DNA from: Bacteroidia bacterium
Lineage (GTDB): Bacteria; Bacteroidota; Bacteroidia; J057
Length of the DNA stretch: 64,000 nt
Reading direction: 5' to 3'
Assembly (NCBI GenBank): GCA_030430575.1
Contig: JAUIKF010000048.1
Location: 1-64,000, forward strand
In this document: piece after piece, positions 48,673-56,372 of the stretch
Layout: every line of letters begins with the position of its first letter
How positions within the stretch are numbered: position 1 is the first letter of the stretch
Notes under the pieces: model-generated
Seen by the model: the letters and a program-made list of their open reading frames with translations, nothing else
The model's database searches: none
What the model was told of the DNA's origin: nothing
Translations under genes and position numbers: made by a program

Positions 48673-48909
48673 ATGAAACCCATCAATTGCAATTTTTACG
48701 ACCACCTGGAGGTGTTTGCCATGCGGAGGCAGCCTGTAACCATCGTCTTCCGGGAGGAAGGCGAAGAAGTGCGCTTGGAACAAACGATTATCCTAGACCT
48801 GTATGTCCGCGACAGTGTGGAATATATGATGATCGGGAGTGGGCAAGAAATCCCATTAGCGTCATTGGTTTCCGTGGAAGGAATAGCCTTGGATACGTTT
48901 GGGGCTTAG
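48673..48909 (+). CDS. Rho-binding antiterminator (Rof/YaeO-like) homologue
   Basis: 78 residues from ATG at 48673. The longer frame from 48556 runs through the mosaic repeat and is not used. The small beta-barrel begins INCNFYDHLEVFAMRRQPVT and continues VRDSVEYMMIGSGQEIPLAS. From memory this parallels E. coli Rof (INCDDYDNLE near its start; VEYL in the middle), an Sm-like inhibitor that blocks RNA loading onto Rho. Equivalence of function is inferred. It has no visible promoter of its own: the repeat reaches to within a few bases of the start codon. Confidence 0.72.
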   Translation: MKPINCNFYDHLEVFAMRRQPVTIVFREEGEEVRLEQTIILDLYVRDSVEYMMIGSGQEIPLASLVSVEGIALDTFGA

Positions 48910-48994
48910 GTTCAAATTGGCCAAAACAATATTACAATATTATGGTTTTGTCATATAATTTTACTTCTATGACTATTCTCATGGAGTTCTGTGA

Positions 48995-49024
48995 GTTGAG
49001 TCTGGAAAAAATAGCGTAATTTTG
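48995..49024 (+). promoter_or_regulatory. Probable promoter of the MBL/rhodanese gene
   Basis: GTTG (48995-48998), 18 bases, then TAATTTTG (49017-49024), 30 bases before the ATG at 49054. The -7 box matches TAnnTTTG exactly; the -33 box is one base off. Confidence 0.5.
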
Positions 49025-49053
49025 CTTTTTATTTTGATCCAAATTTTTCCACT

Positions 49054-50499
49054 ATGATCGTTGAACAACTCTATACCGGATGCCTTGCAGAAGCAGCATA
49101 CTATATTGAAAGTGATGGCGAAGCTGCTATCATCGATCCCCTTCGGGAGACAAAACCTTATCTGGACAAGCTTCAGAAACAAGGTGCCAAATTGAAGTAT
49201 ATCTTCGAAACGCATTTCCACGCAGACTTCGTTTCTGGCCATATAGACCTGGCCAATAGCACAGGAGCGACCATTGTCTATGGTCCCAATGCTGAGCCGA
49301 CCTATGACATCCACCAAGCATCAGATGGAGAGGTGATGGCCATTGGAAAGGTGAAAATAAAGGTCTTGCACACACCTGGTCATACCATGGAAAGTACCAC
49401 TTACCTCCTCAAAGATGAGGCAGGGAAGGATCATGCCATCTTCACAGGAGACACGCTTTTCCTGGGAGACGTTGGTCGTCCTGACCTCGCAATAAAGCAA
49501 GGAGAACTCACCAAAAGAGACTTGGCAGGCATTCTATTTGACAGCCTTCGCACGAAAATCATGCCGTTGGCAGATGAGCTAATCGTCTATCCAGGGCATG
49601 GCGCAGGTTCTGCTTGTGGCAAGAACTTAAGCTCAGAAACCTGGGGATATTTGGGGGAACAAAAAAAGACCAACTACGCTTTACGAGCTGATATGACGAG
49701 GGAAGAATTTATTGAAGAAGTCACCTCGGGTCTTTTGCCTCCTCCTCAGTATTTTCCAAAAAATGCGATGATGAATAAGACGGGATATAGCAATTTTGGC
49801 AATGTCCTCCAACAGGGTATCAAACCACTTTCTCCCACAGAATTTGAATTTTTAGTGGAAAGTGAAGGCGCATTGATGCTGGACACACGCTCTGAGCATG
49901 ACTTTGCAGCAGGGCATATTCCCAATTCGATCTTCATCGGCGTTGACGGCAGTTTTGCGCCTTGGGTAGGGGCCTTGATCACTGATATTCAGCAACCGAT
50001 TGTGCTGATCGTGCCCGAAGGGCGCGAAGAAGAAGTCGTTACACGTCTGGCACGTGTAGGCTATGACCATACCCTCGGGTATCTCCAAGGTGGCCTTGAA
50101 GCTTGGCAACAAGCAGGGAAGGAAGTAGATACCCTTCAGTCCATTTCTCCCAAAACGCTCGGCGACAATCTTCCAACAGATGGCCAAATTGTCGACGTCC
50201 GCAAGCCGAAAGAGTTCCTCTCTCAGCATGTTGAGGGCGCGACCAACTTTCCCCTTGATTACATTAACCAAAATATGGGCCGCCTAGATCGGTCTGGAAA
50301 ATATTATCTCTATTGTCTAGGTGGTTACCGTTCCGTGATCACCGCCTCTATTCTCAAGGCGCGTGGCATTCACAACTTAGTGAATATTGAGGAAGGATGG
50401 CGCGGCATTGAAGCTTCCAACACTCCTAAAACTGCTTACACGTGTCCCACTGAGCTGCCTCAGGAAGTGATAGACGCAGCGGTGAAGGAAGTAGTATAA
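49054..50499 (+). CDS. Persulfide-dioxygenase-like MBL hydrolase with two rhodanese domains
   Basis: 481 residues. The metallo-beta-lactamase domain (about 1-240) is of the ETHE1/persulfide dioxygenase type: iron ligands in THFHADFVSGH, HTPGHTMEST, FTGDTLFLGDVGRPDL and VYPGHGAGSACGKNL. Two rhodanese domains follow. The first (about 265-365) lacks the catalytic cysteine and has VPEGREE instead. The second (about 375-470) has it, Cys421 in YCLGGYRS. Known relatives oxidise glutathione or CoA persulfide to sulfite and pass sulfane sulfur to the rhodanese cysteine, so a role in sulfide detoxification is likely. Monocistronic; its 3' end meets the E1 gene across an ATGA-type inverted repeat. Confidence 0.93.
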   Translation: MIVEQLYTGCLAEAAYYIESDGEAAIIDPLRETKPYLDKLQKQGAKLKYIFETHFHADFVSGHIDLANSTGATIVYGPNAEPTYDIHQASDGEVMAIGKVKIKVLHTPGHTMESTTYLLKDEAGKDHAIFTGDTLFLGDVGRPDLAIKQGELTKRDLAGILFDSLRTKIMPLADELIVYPGHGAGSACGKNLSSETWGYLGEQKKTNYALRADMTREEFIEEVTSGLLPPPQYFPKNAMMNKTGYSNFGNVLQQGIKPLSPTEFEFLVESEGALMLDTRSEHDFAAGHIPNSIFIGVDGSFAPWVGALITDIQQPIVLIVPEGREEEVVTRLARVGYDHTLGYLQGGLEAWQQAGKEVDTLQSISPKTLGDNLPTDGQIVDVRKPKEFLSQHVEGATNFPLDYINQNMGRLDRSGKYYLYCLGGYRSVITASILKARGIHNLVNIEEGWRGIEASNTPKTAYTCPTELPQEVIDAAVKEVV

Positions 50500-50503
50500 G
50501 AAG

Positions 50504-50596
50504 AATGATAAAATGAGAAAATGAATAAATGAGTAAATGGAGGGAGTTCATTCTTACCATTTTATCATTTTCTCATATACTCATTTTCTCATTTCC
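50504..50596. repeat. ATGA-rich inverted repeat between convergent genes
   Basis: AATGATAAAATGAGAAAATGA-type words on the left and their complement on the right, with 14-bp perfect arms at 50511-50524 and 50581-50594. It fills the gap between two stop codons (50499 and 50597) and could act as a bidirectional terminator. Related to the repeat at 43681. Confidence 0.8.
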
Positions 50597-52675
50597 CTAG
50601 TACCCCAATAGCTGATCGAGCACTTCTTGCACCTTGTCTGCATTGGGCAGCATGGCAGCTTCGAGCGTAGAATTGAGGGGAATGGCAGGCAGGTTTTCTG
50701 CTCCGAAGGTAAAGACGGGCGCATCCAACTGGGTGAAACAATGGTAGGAAATCCGCCCTGCCAATGACTCAGCAAAAGAATTTTTGAGACATTCTTCTGT
50801 GAGGACCAAGACCTTCCCATGACGTGCTACGCCTTCCAGGATGGCATCCCAATCTAGTGGTTCTAGCGTCCGCAAATCGAGGATCTCGACTTGGCCTGGA
50901 AATGCCTTGCTGGCGTTTCTCGCCCAGTGTACGCCCATGCCATAGGTGACCACCAAGCAACTTTCCCCATTTTCTACCGCAGATTCATCTGCTGCCTGAT
51001 AGATGCGTGCCTGGCCCAGTGGAATGACATAGTCATCGCTAGGCTCAAGGGTACGCGCTTCTTTACTCCCAGGAACTTTCCCCCAATACAATCCCTTGTG
51101 CTCAAACATAATGACGGGATTAGGGTCGTAGAAAGCAGCGCGGAACAGGCCTTTCATGTCAGCAGCATTGGAAGGGTAAACGACTTTTACCCCTTTGATG
51201 GTGAGAATAGCGGACTCTACACTGGAGGAGTGAAAAGGCCCTCCAGAGCCGTAGGCGCCGATAGGCACACGAATCACAGACTGTACAGGCCATTTTCCAT
51301 TGGAGAGGTAATACGAGCGGCTGACTTCAGCATATAGCTGGTTGATTCCTGGCCAGATGTAATCGGCAAATTGGATTTCGACGATGGGTTTACATCCTGC
51401 AATTGACATCCCTACGGTAGACCCGATGATATATCCTTCTTGGATGGGGGTATTGAATACGCGCTTGTCGCCGTATTTTTCGGCCAGTAAGGCCGCTTCG
51501 CGGAATACTCCGCCTAAGGTACCCCCTACATCTTGCCCATACAGCAGGGCTTCGGGATGCTCTTTAAGCACTTTATTCACAGCATGTAAAGCAGCATCTA
51601 CCATTACGATTTCTGATGCGCCTTCAGGCGCGCGCTCCCCTGCTTCTTCGGTGATAGGCGTAGGGGCAAATTGATGGTCAAATAAATCTTCCGGATTGGG
51701 GTCTTCAGCTTGGAATGCCTTTTCAAAATCAGCTTCCACTTTTTCCATAACTTTTTCCTTTACCCCTTCCAATACTTCTTCTTTGATCCCCATATCGCGC
51801 AAGCTCACATGAAGATGGACCATTGGGTCTTCTGTTTTATCCTCTTCCAGGTCGTCTCGATACCACTCCTTGCGAACCCCCGAAGTATGGTGGTTGAGTA
51901 GTGGAACGCGTGCACGCACAAGGAAGGGACGTCGCTCTTTTCGAATCGTGGAGATAACTTCTTCCAAGGTATCGTAACAAGCAAAAAAATCGCTCCCATT
52001 GATGTCTCGCGTCTCGATGCCTTTGAATCCTCGGGCGTACTCGATGGCATTTTGAGCGTACATTTCGCTAGCCTGGGCAGATATGCCCCAGCTATTGTCT
52101 TGAACTAAGTACAGGATGGGATAGCGATGCAGCGCAGCCATTTGCAACGCCTCTGCCACTTCTCCTTCTGTCATGGCGCCATCGCCAATAGAGCATACTA
52201 CGACGGGAGATTGGCCTTCTTCAAAAGACACAAGGTTCTGACCTTCAAGGTATTGCACGCCTTGTGCGACCCCAGTCGATGGGATAGCTTGCATCCCAGT
52301 AGCAGACGATTGGTGAGGGATTTTGGGAAATCCATCTCGGTTCAGACTAGGGTGCCCATAGTAGGTACGCCCCGCCGAGAAAGGGTCATCCTTCTTGGCA
52401 AAGAGCTGAAGCATCAGTTCATATGGCTCCATCCCAATTCCCAATAGGAGGGCATCATCACGATAGTAAGGCGCGACGTAGTCCTGCGGGAGCAGGTGGA
52501 GGCCCAAGGCTATCTGAATAGCCTCGTGGCCGCGAGAAGTAGCATGTACGTATTTGCTACTCCTGTCTTTATGGGTTTCATACACTTCGGCCATAGCTTC
52601 AGCCGTGCGCATGAGTTCATAAGCTTTTAATAACACGTCAAGATCAATGACGGTGTAGGGTTGATCGATTTGCAT
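50597..52675 (-). CDS. 2-oxoacid dehydrogenase E1, fused alpha and beta subunits
   Basis: About 692 residues from ATG at 52675. The 11-residue longer version is rejected because its TTG start would lie in the presumed -7 box. The alpha part (about 1-360) has the thiamine-diphosphate motif GDGAMTEGEVAEALQMA ... DNSWGIS. The beta part (about 370-692) has NTPIQEGYIIGSTVGMSIAG and AYGSGGPFHSSSVE. It resembles branched-chain (2-oxoisovalerate) E1 more than pyruvate E1, and decarboxylates the 2-oxoacid and acylates the E2 lipoyl group. E2 and E3 are not in the window. Valine-derived isobutyryl-CoA is a substrate for IcmF nearby. Single-chain fusion is common in Bacteroidota. Confidence 0.94.
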   Translation of the reverse strand: MQIDQPYTVIDLDVLLKAYELMRTAEAMAEVYETHKDRSSKYVHATSRGHEAIQIALGLHLLPQDYVAPYYRDDALLLGIGMEPYELMLQLFAKKDDPFSAGRTYYGHPSLNRDGFPKIPHQSSATGMQAIPSTGVAQGVQYLEGQNLVSFEEGQSPVVVCSIGDGAMTEGEVAEALQMAALHRYPILYLVQDNSWGISAQASEMYAQNAIEYARGFKGIETRDINGSDFFACYDTLEEVISTIRKERRPFLVRARVPLLNHHTSGVRKEWYRDDLEEDKTEDPMVHLHVSLRDMGIKEEVLEGVKEKVMEKVEADFEKAFQAEDPNPEDLFDHQFAPTPITEEAGERAPEGASEIVMVDAALHAVNKVLKEHPEALLYGQDVGGTLGGVFREAALLAEKYGDKRVFNTPIQEGYIIGSTVGMSIAGCKPIVEIQFADYIWPGINQLYAEVSRSYYLSNGKWPVQSVIRVPIGAYGSGGPFHSSSVESAILTIKGVKVVYPSNAADMKGLFRAAFYDPNPVIMFEHKGLYWGKVPGSKEARTLEPSDDYVIPLGQARIYQAADESAVENGESCLVVTYGMGVHWARNASKAFPGQVEILDLRTLEPLDWDAILEGVARHGKVLVLTEECLKNSFAESLAGRISYHCFTQLDAPVFTFGAENLPAIPLNSTLEAAMLPNADKVQEVLDQLLGY

Positions 52676-52705
52676 GGTGCGTGGATGTGAAATTTTGTTG
52701 CGGCG

Positions 52706-52713
52706 CAAAGGTA
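52706..52713 (-). promoter_or_regulatory. Possible -7 box of the E1 gene
   Basis: TACCTTTG on the minus strand, 30 bases before ATG 52675. No TTTG at the expected distance; a mosaic repeat begins at 52735. As with icmF, the repeat seems to start where the -33 element should be. Confidence 0.45.
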
Positions 52714-52734
52714 GGGAAAAAAGAAGAATTTTGA

Positions 52735-52852
52735 GAGACCACTCGGGCTTCGCCCTCGTTGCGAGACCGTTCGTCGCGTTCGACTGAGCTCACGCCGAAG
52801 TCTCCGCTCCTCACTGTGAGATCGCTCGAAGACTCGCTGTCAGACAAGAGAC
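52735..52852. repeat. Mosaic GCGAGAYCGYTCG repeat, copy C (half form)
   Basis: A single-sense half of the element: GAGACCACTC, tip GGGCTTCGCCC (52745-52755), GCGAGACCGTTCGTCGC, GTGAGATCGCTCG, ending CAGACAAGAGAC. It is followed by ATGA-type pyrimidine-rich words up to about 52900. It lies between the divergent E1 gene and the small-GTPase operon. Confidence 0.8.
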
Positions 52853-52956
52853 TTTTTCCATTCCATTCCCTCATTCTATCCTTCACTCATCCTATCATTC
52901 TCTTCTTCCCGCTTGAAACTTGGGATTTTCTTCCTTAGCTTGCTAAAGCTACGATT

Positions 52957-53814
52957 ATGGTAACCGAAACTGTTCATACTGAGGCAACTGCGCTGAATAG
53001 GCTACGAACCCTTCTATTGGAAGAGGAGTGGGAGACCCATCAAAAAACCAAGGAAGAATTAGAAGAAATTCGCGATTTACTCAATAATTATGATCAATTA
53101 GACGACAAATTGGAACCCCACTTCCAGCAACACATCGTCTATTTACAGGATAATTTTCCACAACTCTTTCGCAAAAGTCTTGGGAAAGCACTGGAGCGTC
53201 AAATCGCAGAATCTAAAGGAGAAATCATCGAGGCACTCTACCCCATCATCGGGAAGCTGATCTCGCGGTATATCCGCGCAGAATTCGAGAAGCTGAGTAA
53301 GACCATAGATGACGCGCAGCGGGATTTCTTTTCGCTTCACAATTGGAAATTGCGATTGAAAGCTTTCTTTACGGGTGTGAGTTACCGGGAAATGGTCATG
53401 CAAAAAAGCCAGCGAGCGACTTTAGAGGAAGTTTTTGTCATAGAAAATGAATCAGGGCTTCTGCTAGGCCATTTTTCTATGAATAACCTGCTAGATCCTG
53501 ACATGATCGCGGGGATGCTTACAGGCATCAAGGGATTTGTGGAGCATGCCCTGATGGAAGGGCCTGAAGATTTGGAGAGCCTGAGTTATGGGGTTCATAA
53601 AATTTTGGTTCATAACGCCCAAGGGGTTTATTTTGCCAATGTAATTGATGGGCAAGTAGATGTCGATTTCAAAACAGCATTAGACAAAGAAATCCTTTCA
53701 TTCCTCGAAGATCATCCTATTCACCATAAAGAACCCTTGACAGAAGCCTATCGACAGACGCTTTCCCTCCACCTCAAAGAACACTTTTATGGATTCAACC
53801 AAATGGATCAGTAA
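52957..53814 (+). CDS. GTPase-operon protein with coiled coil and roadblock/OmpA-associated-like domain
   Basis: 285 residues, no signal peptide. The N-terminal part is helical and charged (LLLEEEWETHQKTKEELEEI; likely coiled coil about 10-80). A central amphipathic stretch follows at about 90-150 (ALYPIIGKLISRYIRAEFEK ... WKLRLKAFFTGVSYREMVM). The C-terminal alpha/beta domain at about 155-250 begins EEVFVIENESGLLLGHFS and continues DMIAGMLTGIKGFVEHAL. From memory, this central and C-terminal block is shared with cyanobacterial OmpA-family proteins (IHRETGLLLQHV motif), here without the OmpA domain. Its layout recalls roadblock/longin domains that bind small GTPases. Its last 26 bp overlap the GTPase gene, so translation is coupled and interaction is likely. 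Confidence 0.85.
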   Translation: MVTETVHTEATALNRLRTLLLEEEWETHQKTKEELEEIRDLLNNYDQLDDKLEPHFQQHIVYLQDNFPQLFRKSLGKALERQIAESKGEIIEALYPIIGKLISRYIRAEFEKLSKTIDDAQRDFFSLHNWKLRLKAFFTGVSYREMVMQKSQRATLEEVFVIENESGLLLGHFSMNNLLDPDMIAGMLTGIKGFVEHALMEGPEDLESLSYGVHKILVHNAQGVYFANVIDGQVDVDFKTALDKEILSFLEDHPIHHKEPLTEAYRQTLSLHLKEHFYGFNQMDQ

Positions 53815-54304
53815 GAAAATTGCCTTACTAGGAAGCCATGCGGTAGGCAAGACTTCGCTTATCAGTCAATTTGTTTACCAAAAATTTCCTGAGAGCTACT
53901 TGACGACCTTAGGCTTAAAAGTAGATAAAAAGACGGTAGAGATTGCCGATTATCGGATAGACCTCGTGATCTGGGACATCGCGGGCAAGGATGACACCGC
54001 CCAGGTCCCTTTGTATTACCTAAAAGGCTGTACGGGGATTATTTATGTAGTAGATTTGACCCGTCCCAGTACATATAATACATTAGATCAGCAGCTCAGT
54101 GCTCTCAAGGAACGTGTGCCTGACACCCAGTTTATTGTTGCTGGGAATAAATGTGACCTGCTAAATGAACAGCAACTCGCCGAGAAAATCAGCGAGATGC
54201 CCATTCAGCCCGATGTCGTGACCAGTGCCAAGCTTGGATTAAATGTGGAAGAGATGTTTTTGCAGCTCGCACAGAAACTTGTACATCAGCATGAATCTCA
54301 ATGA
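53789..54304 (+). CDS. Ras/Rab-like small GTPase
   Basis: 171 residues, a complete small G domain. G1 is GSHAVGKTS (15-23), G2 a threonine in SYLTTLGLKV (Thr40), G3 DIAGKDD (Asp63-Gly66), G4 NKCD (120-123) and G5 TSAK (145-148). The WDIAG context and length match Rab/Ras-type rather than Era or MglA-type proteins. The residue after the G3 glycine is Lys67, where Ras/Rab have the catalytic glutamine, so intrinsic hydrolysis may be slow or partner-dependent. There is no lipidation cysteine at the C-terminus. It overlaps the gene before by 26 bp and the gene after by 14 bp. Function unknown; a signalling or polarity switch is inferred. Confidence 0.93.
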   Translation: MDSTKWISKKIALLGSHAVGKTSLISQFVYQKFPESYLTTLGLKVDKKTVEIADYRIDLVIWDIAGKDDTAQVPLYYLKGCTGIIYVVDLTRPSTYNTLDQQLSALKERVPDTQFIVAGNKCDLLNEQQLAEKISEMPIQPDVVTSAKLGLNVEEMFLQLAQKLVHQHESQ

Positions 54305-54800
54305 GTTAAAATTATCCATTCTCAATCAGTATGCTCAGCTCGTCGTCTTTGACCGATCTGGGACTATTGTAGATTCTTGCAATAGCCTGGTCGATCTTTC
54401 TGCAGCGATCGGCAGATCCGCTTATGACCTTTTTCCTTTTATTGATAGCATTCAGCACGACCTTCATGTGCTTGATACAGGATCTGAAAACCTCACGTAT
54501 TGGGGGGTAGAATCTTCTATTTATGGGCTAGATGGTTTTTTTGACTTTGAAGTAGCCATTCACGAGAGTGCTGACGATTGCTATCTTTGGTTGATCCAGG
54601 AACGCTCTGAATTCTACCGCACTTACCAAGAAGTTCAAGGCGAGCGCAATCTCCTGCGCATGCAGCAGGAATACCACAAGCTCGGCGTGAATTATGAAGA
54701 TGAATTTGACCGTGATTTTAAGCGCCGTCAGGAGATTCAGTTTGGAAAAGACTTGATCATCGATGTTGATGTCGAGCAGGGGGAGGAGGACTGGTGGTAG
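54291..54800 (+). CDS. PAS-like partner protein of the small GTPase
   Basis: 169 residues from ATG at 54291, which overlaps the GTPase stop by 14 bp; the start 48 bp earlier inside the GTPase gene is unlikely. The N-terminal part reads like a PAS sensor fold (QYAQLVVFDRSGTIVDSCNS, AIGRSAYDLFPFIDSI, FDFEVAIHESADDCYLWLIQ). A helix predicted to be coiled coil follows (SEFYRTYQEVQGERNLLRMQ), then an acidic tail ending EQGEEDWW. No enzyme domain is visible. Its position suggests a regulator or effector read-out of the GTPase. The stop codon is also the first base of a mosaic repeat. Confidence 0.82.
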   Translation: MNLNELKLSILNQYAQLVVFDRSGTIVDSCNSLVDLSAAIGRSAYDLFPFIDSIQHDLHVLDTGSENLTYWGVESSIYGLDGFFDFEVAIHESADDCYLWLIQERSEFYRTYQEVQGERNLLRMQQEYHKLGVNYEDEFDRDFKRRQEIQFGKDLIIDVDVEQGEEDWW

Positions 54801-54938
54801 AGACCGCTCCCTGCGGTCGCTGCGAGACCGTTCGGGGCTAAATCCCCTCTCTGCGAGATCGTTTCGGCCTGTCGGCCTCACTGCGAGACTTGCCCTGAGC
54901 TACGCCGAAGGGCCGCTCGGAGACTCGCTTTGAGACAA
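54800..54938. repeat. Mosaic GCGAGAYCGYTCG repeat, copy D (half form)
   Basis: A single-sense half: GAGACCGCTC, then GCGAGACCGTTCG with tip GGGGCTAAATCCCC (54834-54847), GCGAGATCGTTTC with tip GGCCTGTCGGCC (54866-54877), ending GACTCGCTTTGAGACAAGA. It begins on the last base of the stop codon of the PAS-like gene. Confidence 0.8.
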
Positions 54939-54985
54939 GAAAATTTCTTCCTCACACTCGCTCTCACCCTCACACTGACTTCCCC

Positions 54986-56071
54986 ATGCCTACCTTTTAT
55001 CAATCCCCTCTTTTTTGTTGGTTAATTCTCCCATTACTACTGCTTACAGCAGGGTGTAGTACGTCCTCTCAAGTCGAGACCTCGCCTGTTGTCTCGGACG
55101 AAGATGACCTTCGGGGCGCTTTACTCACCTACCTCCGCCATCCCAGATTTGCCCACGATGACTTCTGCGAACAGGCATTTGGTATCCAAGCCAAAATGGA
55201 GCGATATGATAGAGCCGCAGGTGAAATCTACTTCAGCACTGATTCAGCTAGTTTTCTCGAAGGGAAACATTTAGGGCTTTGTGCAAATGTCGCTGACATC
55301 ACTTTTGGAGAACGACGAGGCAAGTATCAGGTGTTGGATAAATGGGTAAACTCTCAGGATGATCGTGTGCTGATGCGGATTCCAGCGGAAAAACTGCGTG
55401 TGGATACCACGAGGGCCCTACACAAGGATTTTGGAGATATACGCTATACGCTTTCGATGAAAGAGCTCCTGGGATTTTCTCGCTCAACTGCGCTCTACAA
55501 TGGTCCTGTATTGGCGGAATATACCCCCGACCCTGCTACAGAACCCGTAGCGATTGCCAATCACTGTGCGACGATCACGCCCTTTGGAGAGCCCTCTCTT
55601 CAGAGATTGGTGGATCAGTTGACGGCTGGTGCGTCATCTCAAGAAGCCAAAGCGCAAGCGCTGCTTGATTTTGTGACCAACGAAATAGGCTATACAGGCC
55701 TCGGCGGCATGGAAATATTTTTCCGCCCCAATGAGGTCATCTTTTCCCAAAAAGCTGATTGTAGTGGAAAAACGGTGCTTTATGCTTCCCTGCTTGAACA
55801 GGCAAAAATTCCCTATATGCTTGTCTATCTGCCTTCACATATCTGCGTAGCCGTTCAGGGAGATTTCCCCACAACCAATGACATGCATTTCACTCACGAA
55901 GGCATCCAGTACACCATTGCTGAGACAACAGCAGAAGGATTTGTGATAGGAGAATCCTTGCTTCAAATGCCCATCACCGAAGACACCTTCGAGTTTCTCC
56001 AATATCCTGGCAAGCGTACCCGCTTGTATGACCTGGCAGAGAAGGATTCTCTGCCGTTTTTGAAGGGGTAG
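54986..56071 (+). CDS. Lipoprotein with transglutaminase-like domain
   Basis: 361 residues. Signal peptide with lipobox LLTAGC (Cys at about 24). The N-terminal 190 residues are beta-rich and not recognised. The C-terminal part (about 205-340) is transglutaminase-like: ASSQEAKAQALLDFVTNEIG, then Cys259 in KADCSGKTVLYASLLEQA, His285 in YLPSHICVAV, and an acidic region about 30 residues on (IAETTAEGFVIG) that may supply the third residue. Such domains in bacterial lipoproteins are proteases or amidases more often than cross-linkers. It lies after the GTPase operon on the same strand, but with a repeat between, so co-transcription is uncertain. Confidence 0.85.
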   Translation: MPTFYQSPLFCWLILPLLLLTAGCSTSSQVETSPVVSDEDDLRGALLTYLRHPRFAHDDFCEQAFGIQAKMERYDRAAGEIYFSTDSASFLEGKHLGLCANVADITFGERRGKYQVLDKWVNSQDDRVLMRIPAEKLRVDTTRALHKDFGDIRYTLSMKELLGFSRSTALYNGPVLAEYTPDPATEPVAIANHCATITPFGEPSLQRLVDQLTAGASSQEAKAQALLDFVTNEIGYTGLGGMEIFFRPNEVIFSQKADCSGKTVLYASLLEQAKIPYMLVYLPSHICVAVQGDFPTTNDMHFTHEGIQYTIAETTAEGFVIGESLLQMPITEDTFEFLQYPGKRTRLYDLAEKDSLPFLKG

Positions 56072-56141
56072 CAGAAGGCGTTCAAATGTTCAACAAAGTT
56101 CAAGGGGTCAATTTTCTACGAAGACGCTCTCACTCTCCAAC

Positions 56142-56291
56142 TCACACTTCTCCTTCCATTCCTTCCACCAAATGATAAATATCCGCCATAGCAATGATAT
56201 GCCCATCGTGAAATTCGTATTTCACCTCAGACTCAGCCTCGATGACTAAATAATCTTCATACGTATTGCCGCCCAACGCTTTTTCGCCCAT
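56142..56291 (-). pseudogene. Remnant of a Uma2-family endonuclease gene
   Basis: A 49-codon frame from ATG at 56291 to TGA at 56142 encodes MGEKALGGNTYEDYLVIEAE and goes on SEVKYEFHDGHIIAMADIYH. This matches the N-terminus of Uma2 (DUF820) proteins, with the conserved YLxxE...YEFxDGxIxAMA pattern, but Uma2 proteins are about 180-200 residues and the PD-(D/E)XK nuclease core is missing. No continuation is visible in other frames up to 56072. It is either a decayed Uma2 gene or a short free-standing derivative. The rest of the 301-bp gap (56072-56372) holds only TTCAA-rich words. Confidence 0.65.
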
Positions 56292-56372
56292 AATTTTTTA
56301 GTGATGAAGGTTTAAAGATACCAAAAAGTAGAAAGAGCTGAAAGAATGACCAATAGTTATATTATCCTGATT

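Noticed and set aside
50597-52675. Frameshift joining separate E1 alpha and beta genes
   Set aside because: The frame is continuous and such fusions are known in Bacteroidota.
52676-52708. TTG start of the E1 gene at 52708
   Set aside because: It lies in the -7 box TACCTTTG; ATG 52675 is downstream of the expected transcription start.
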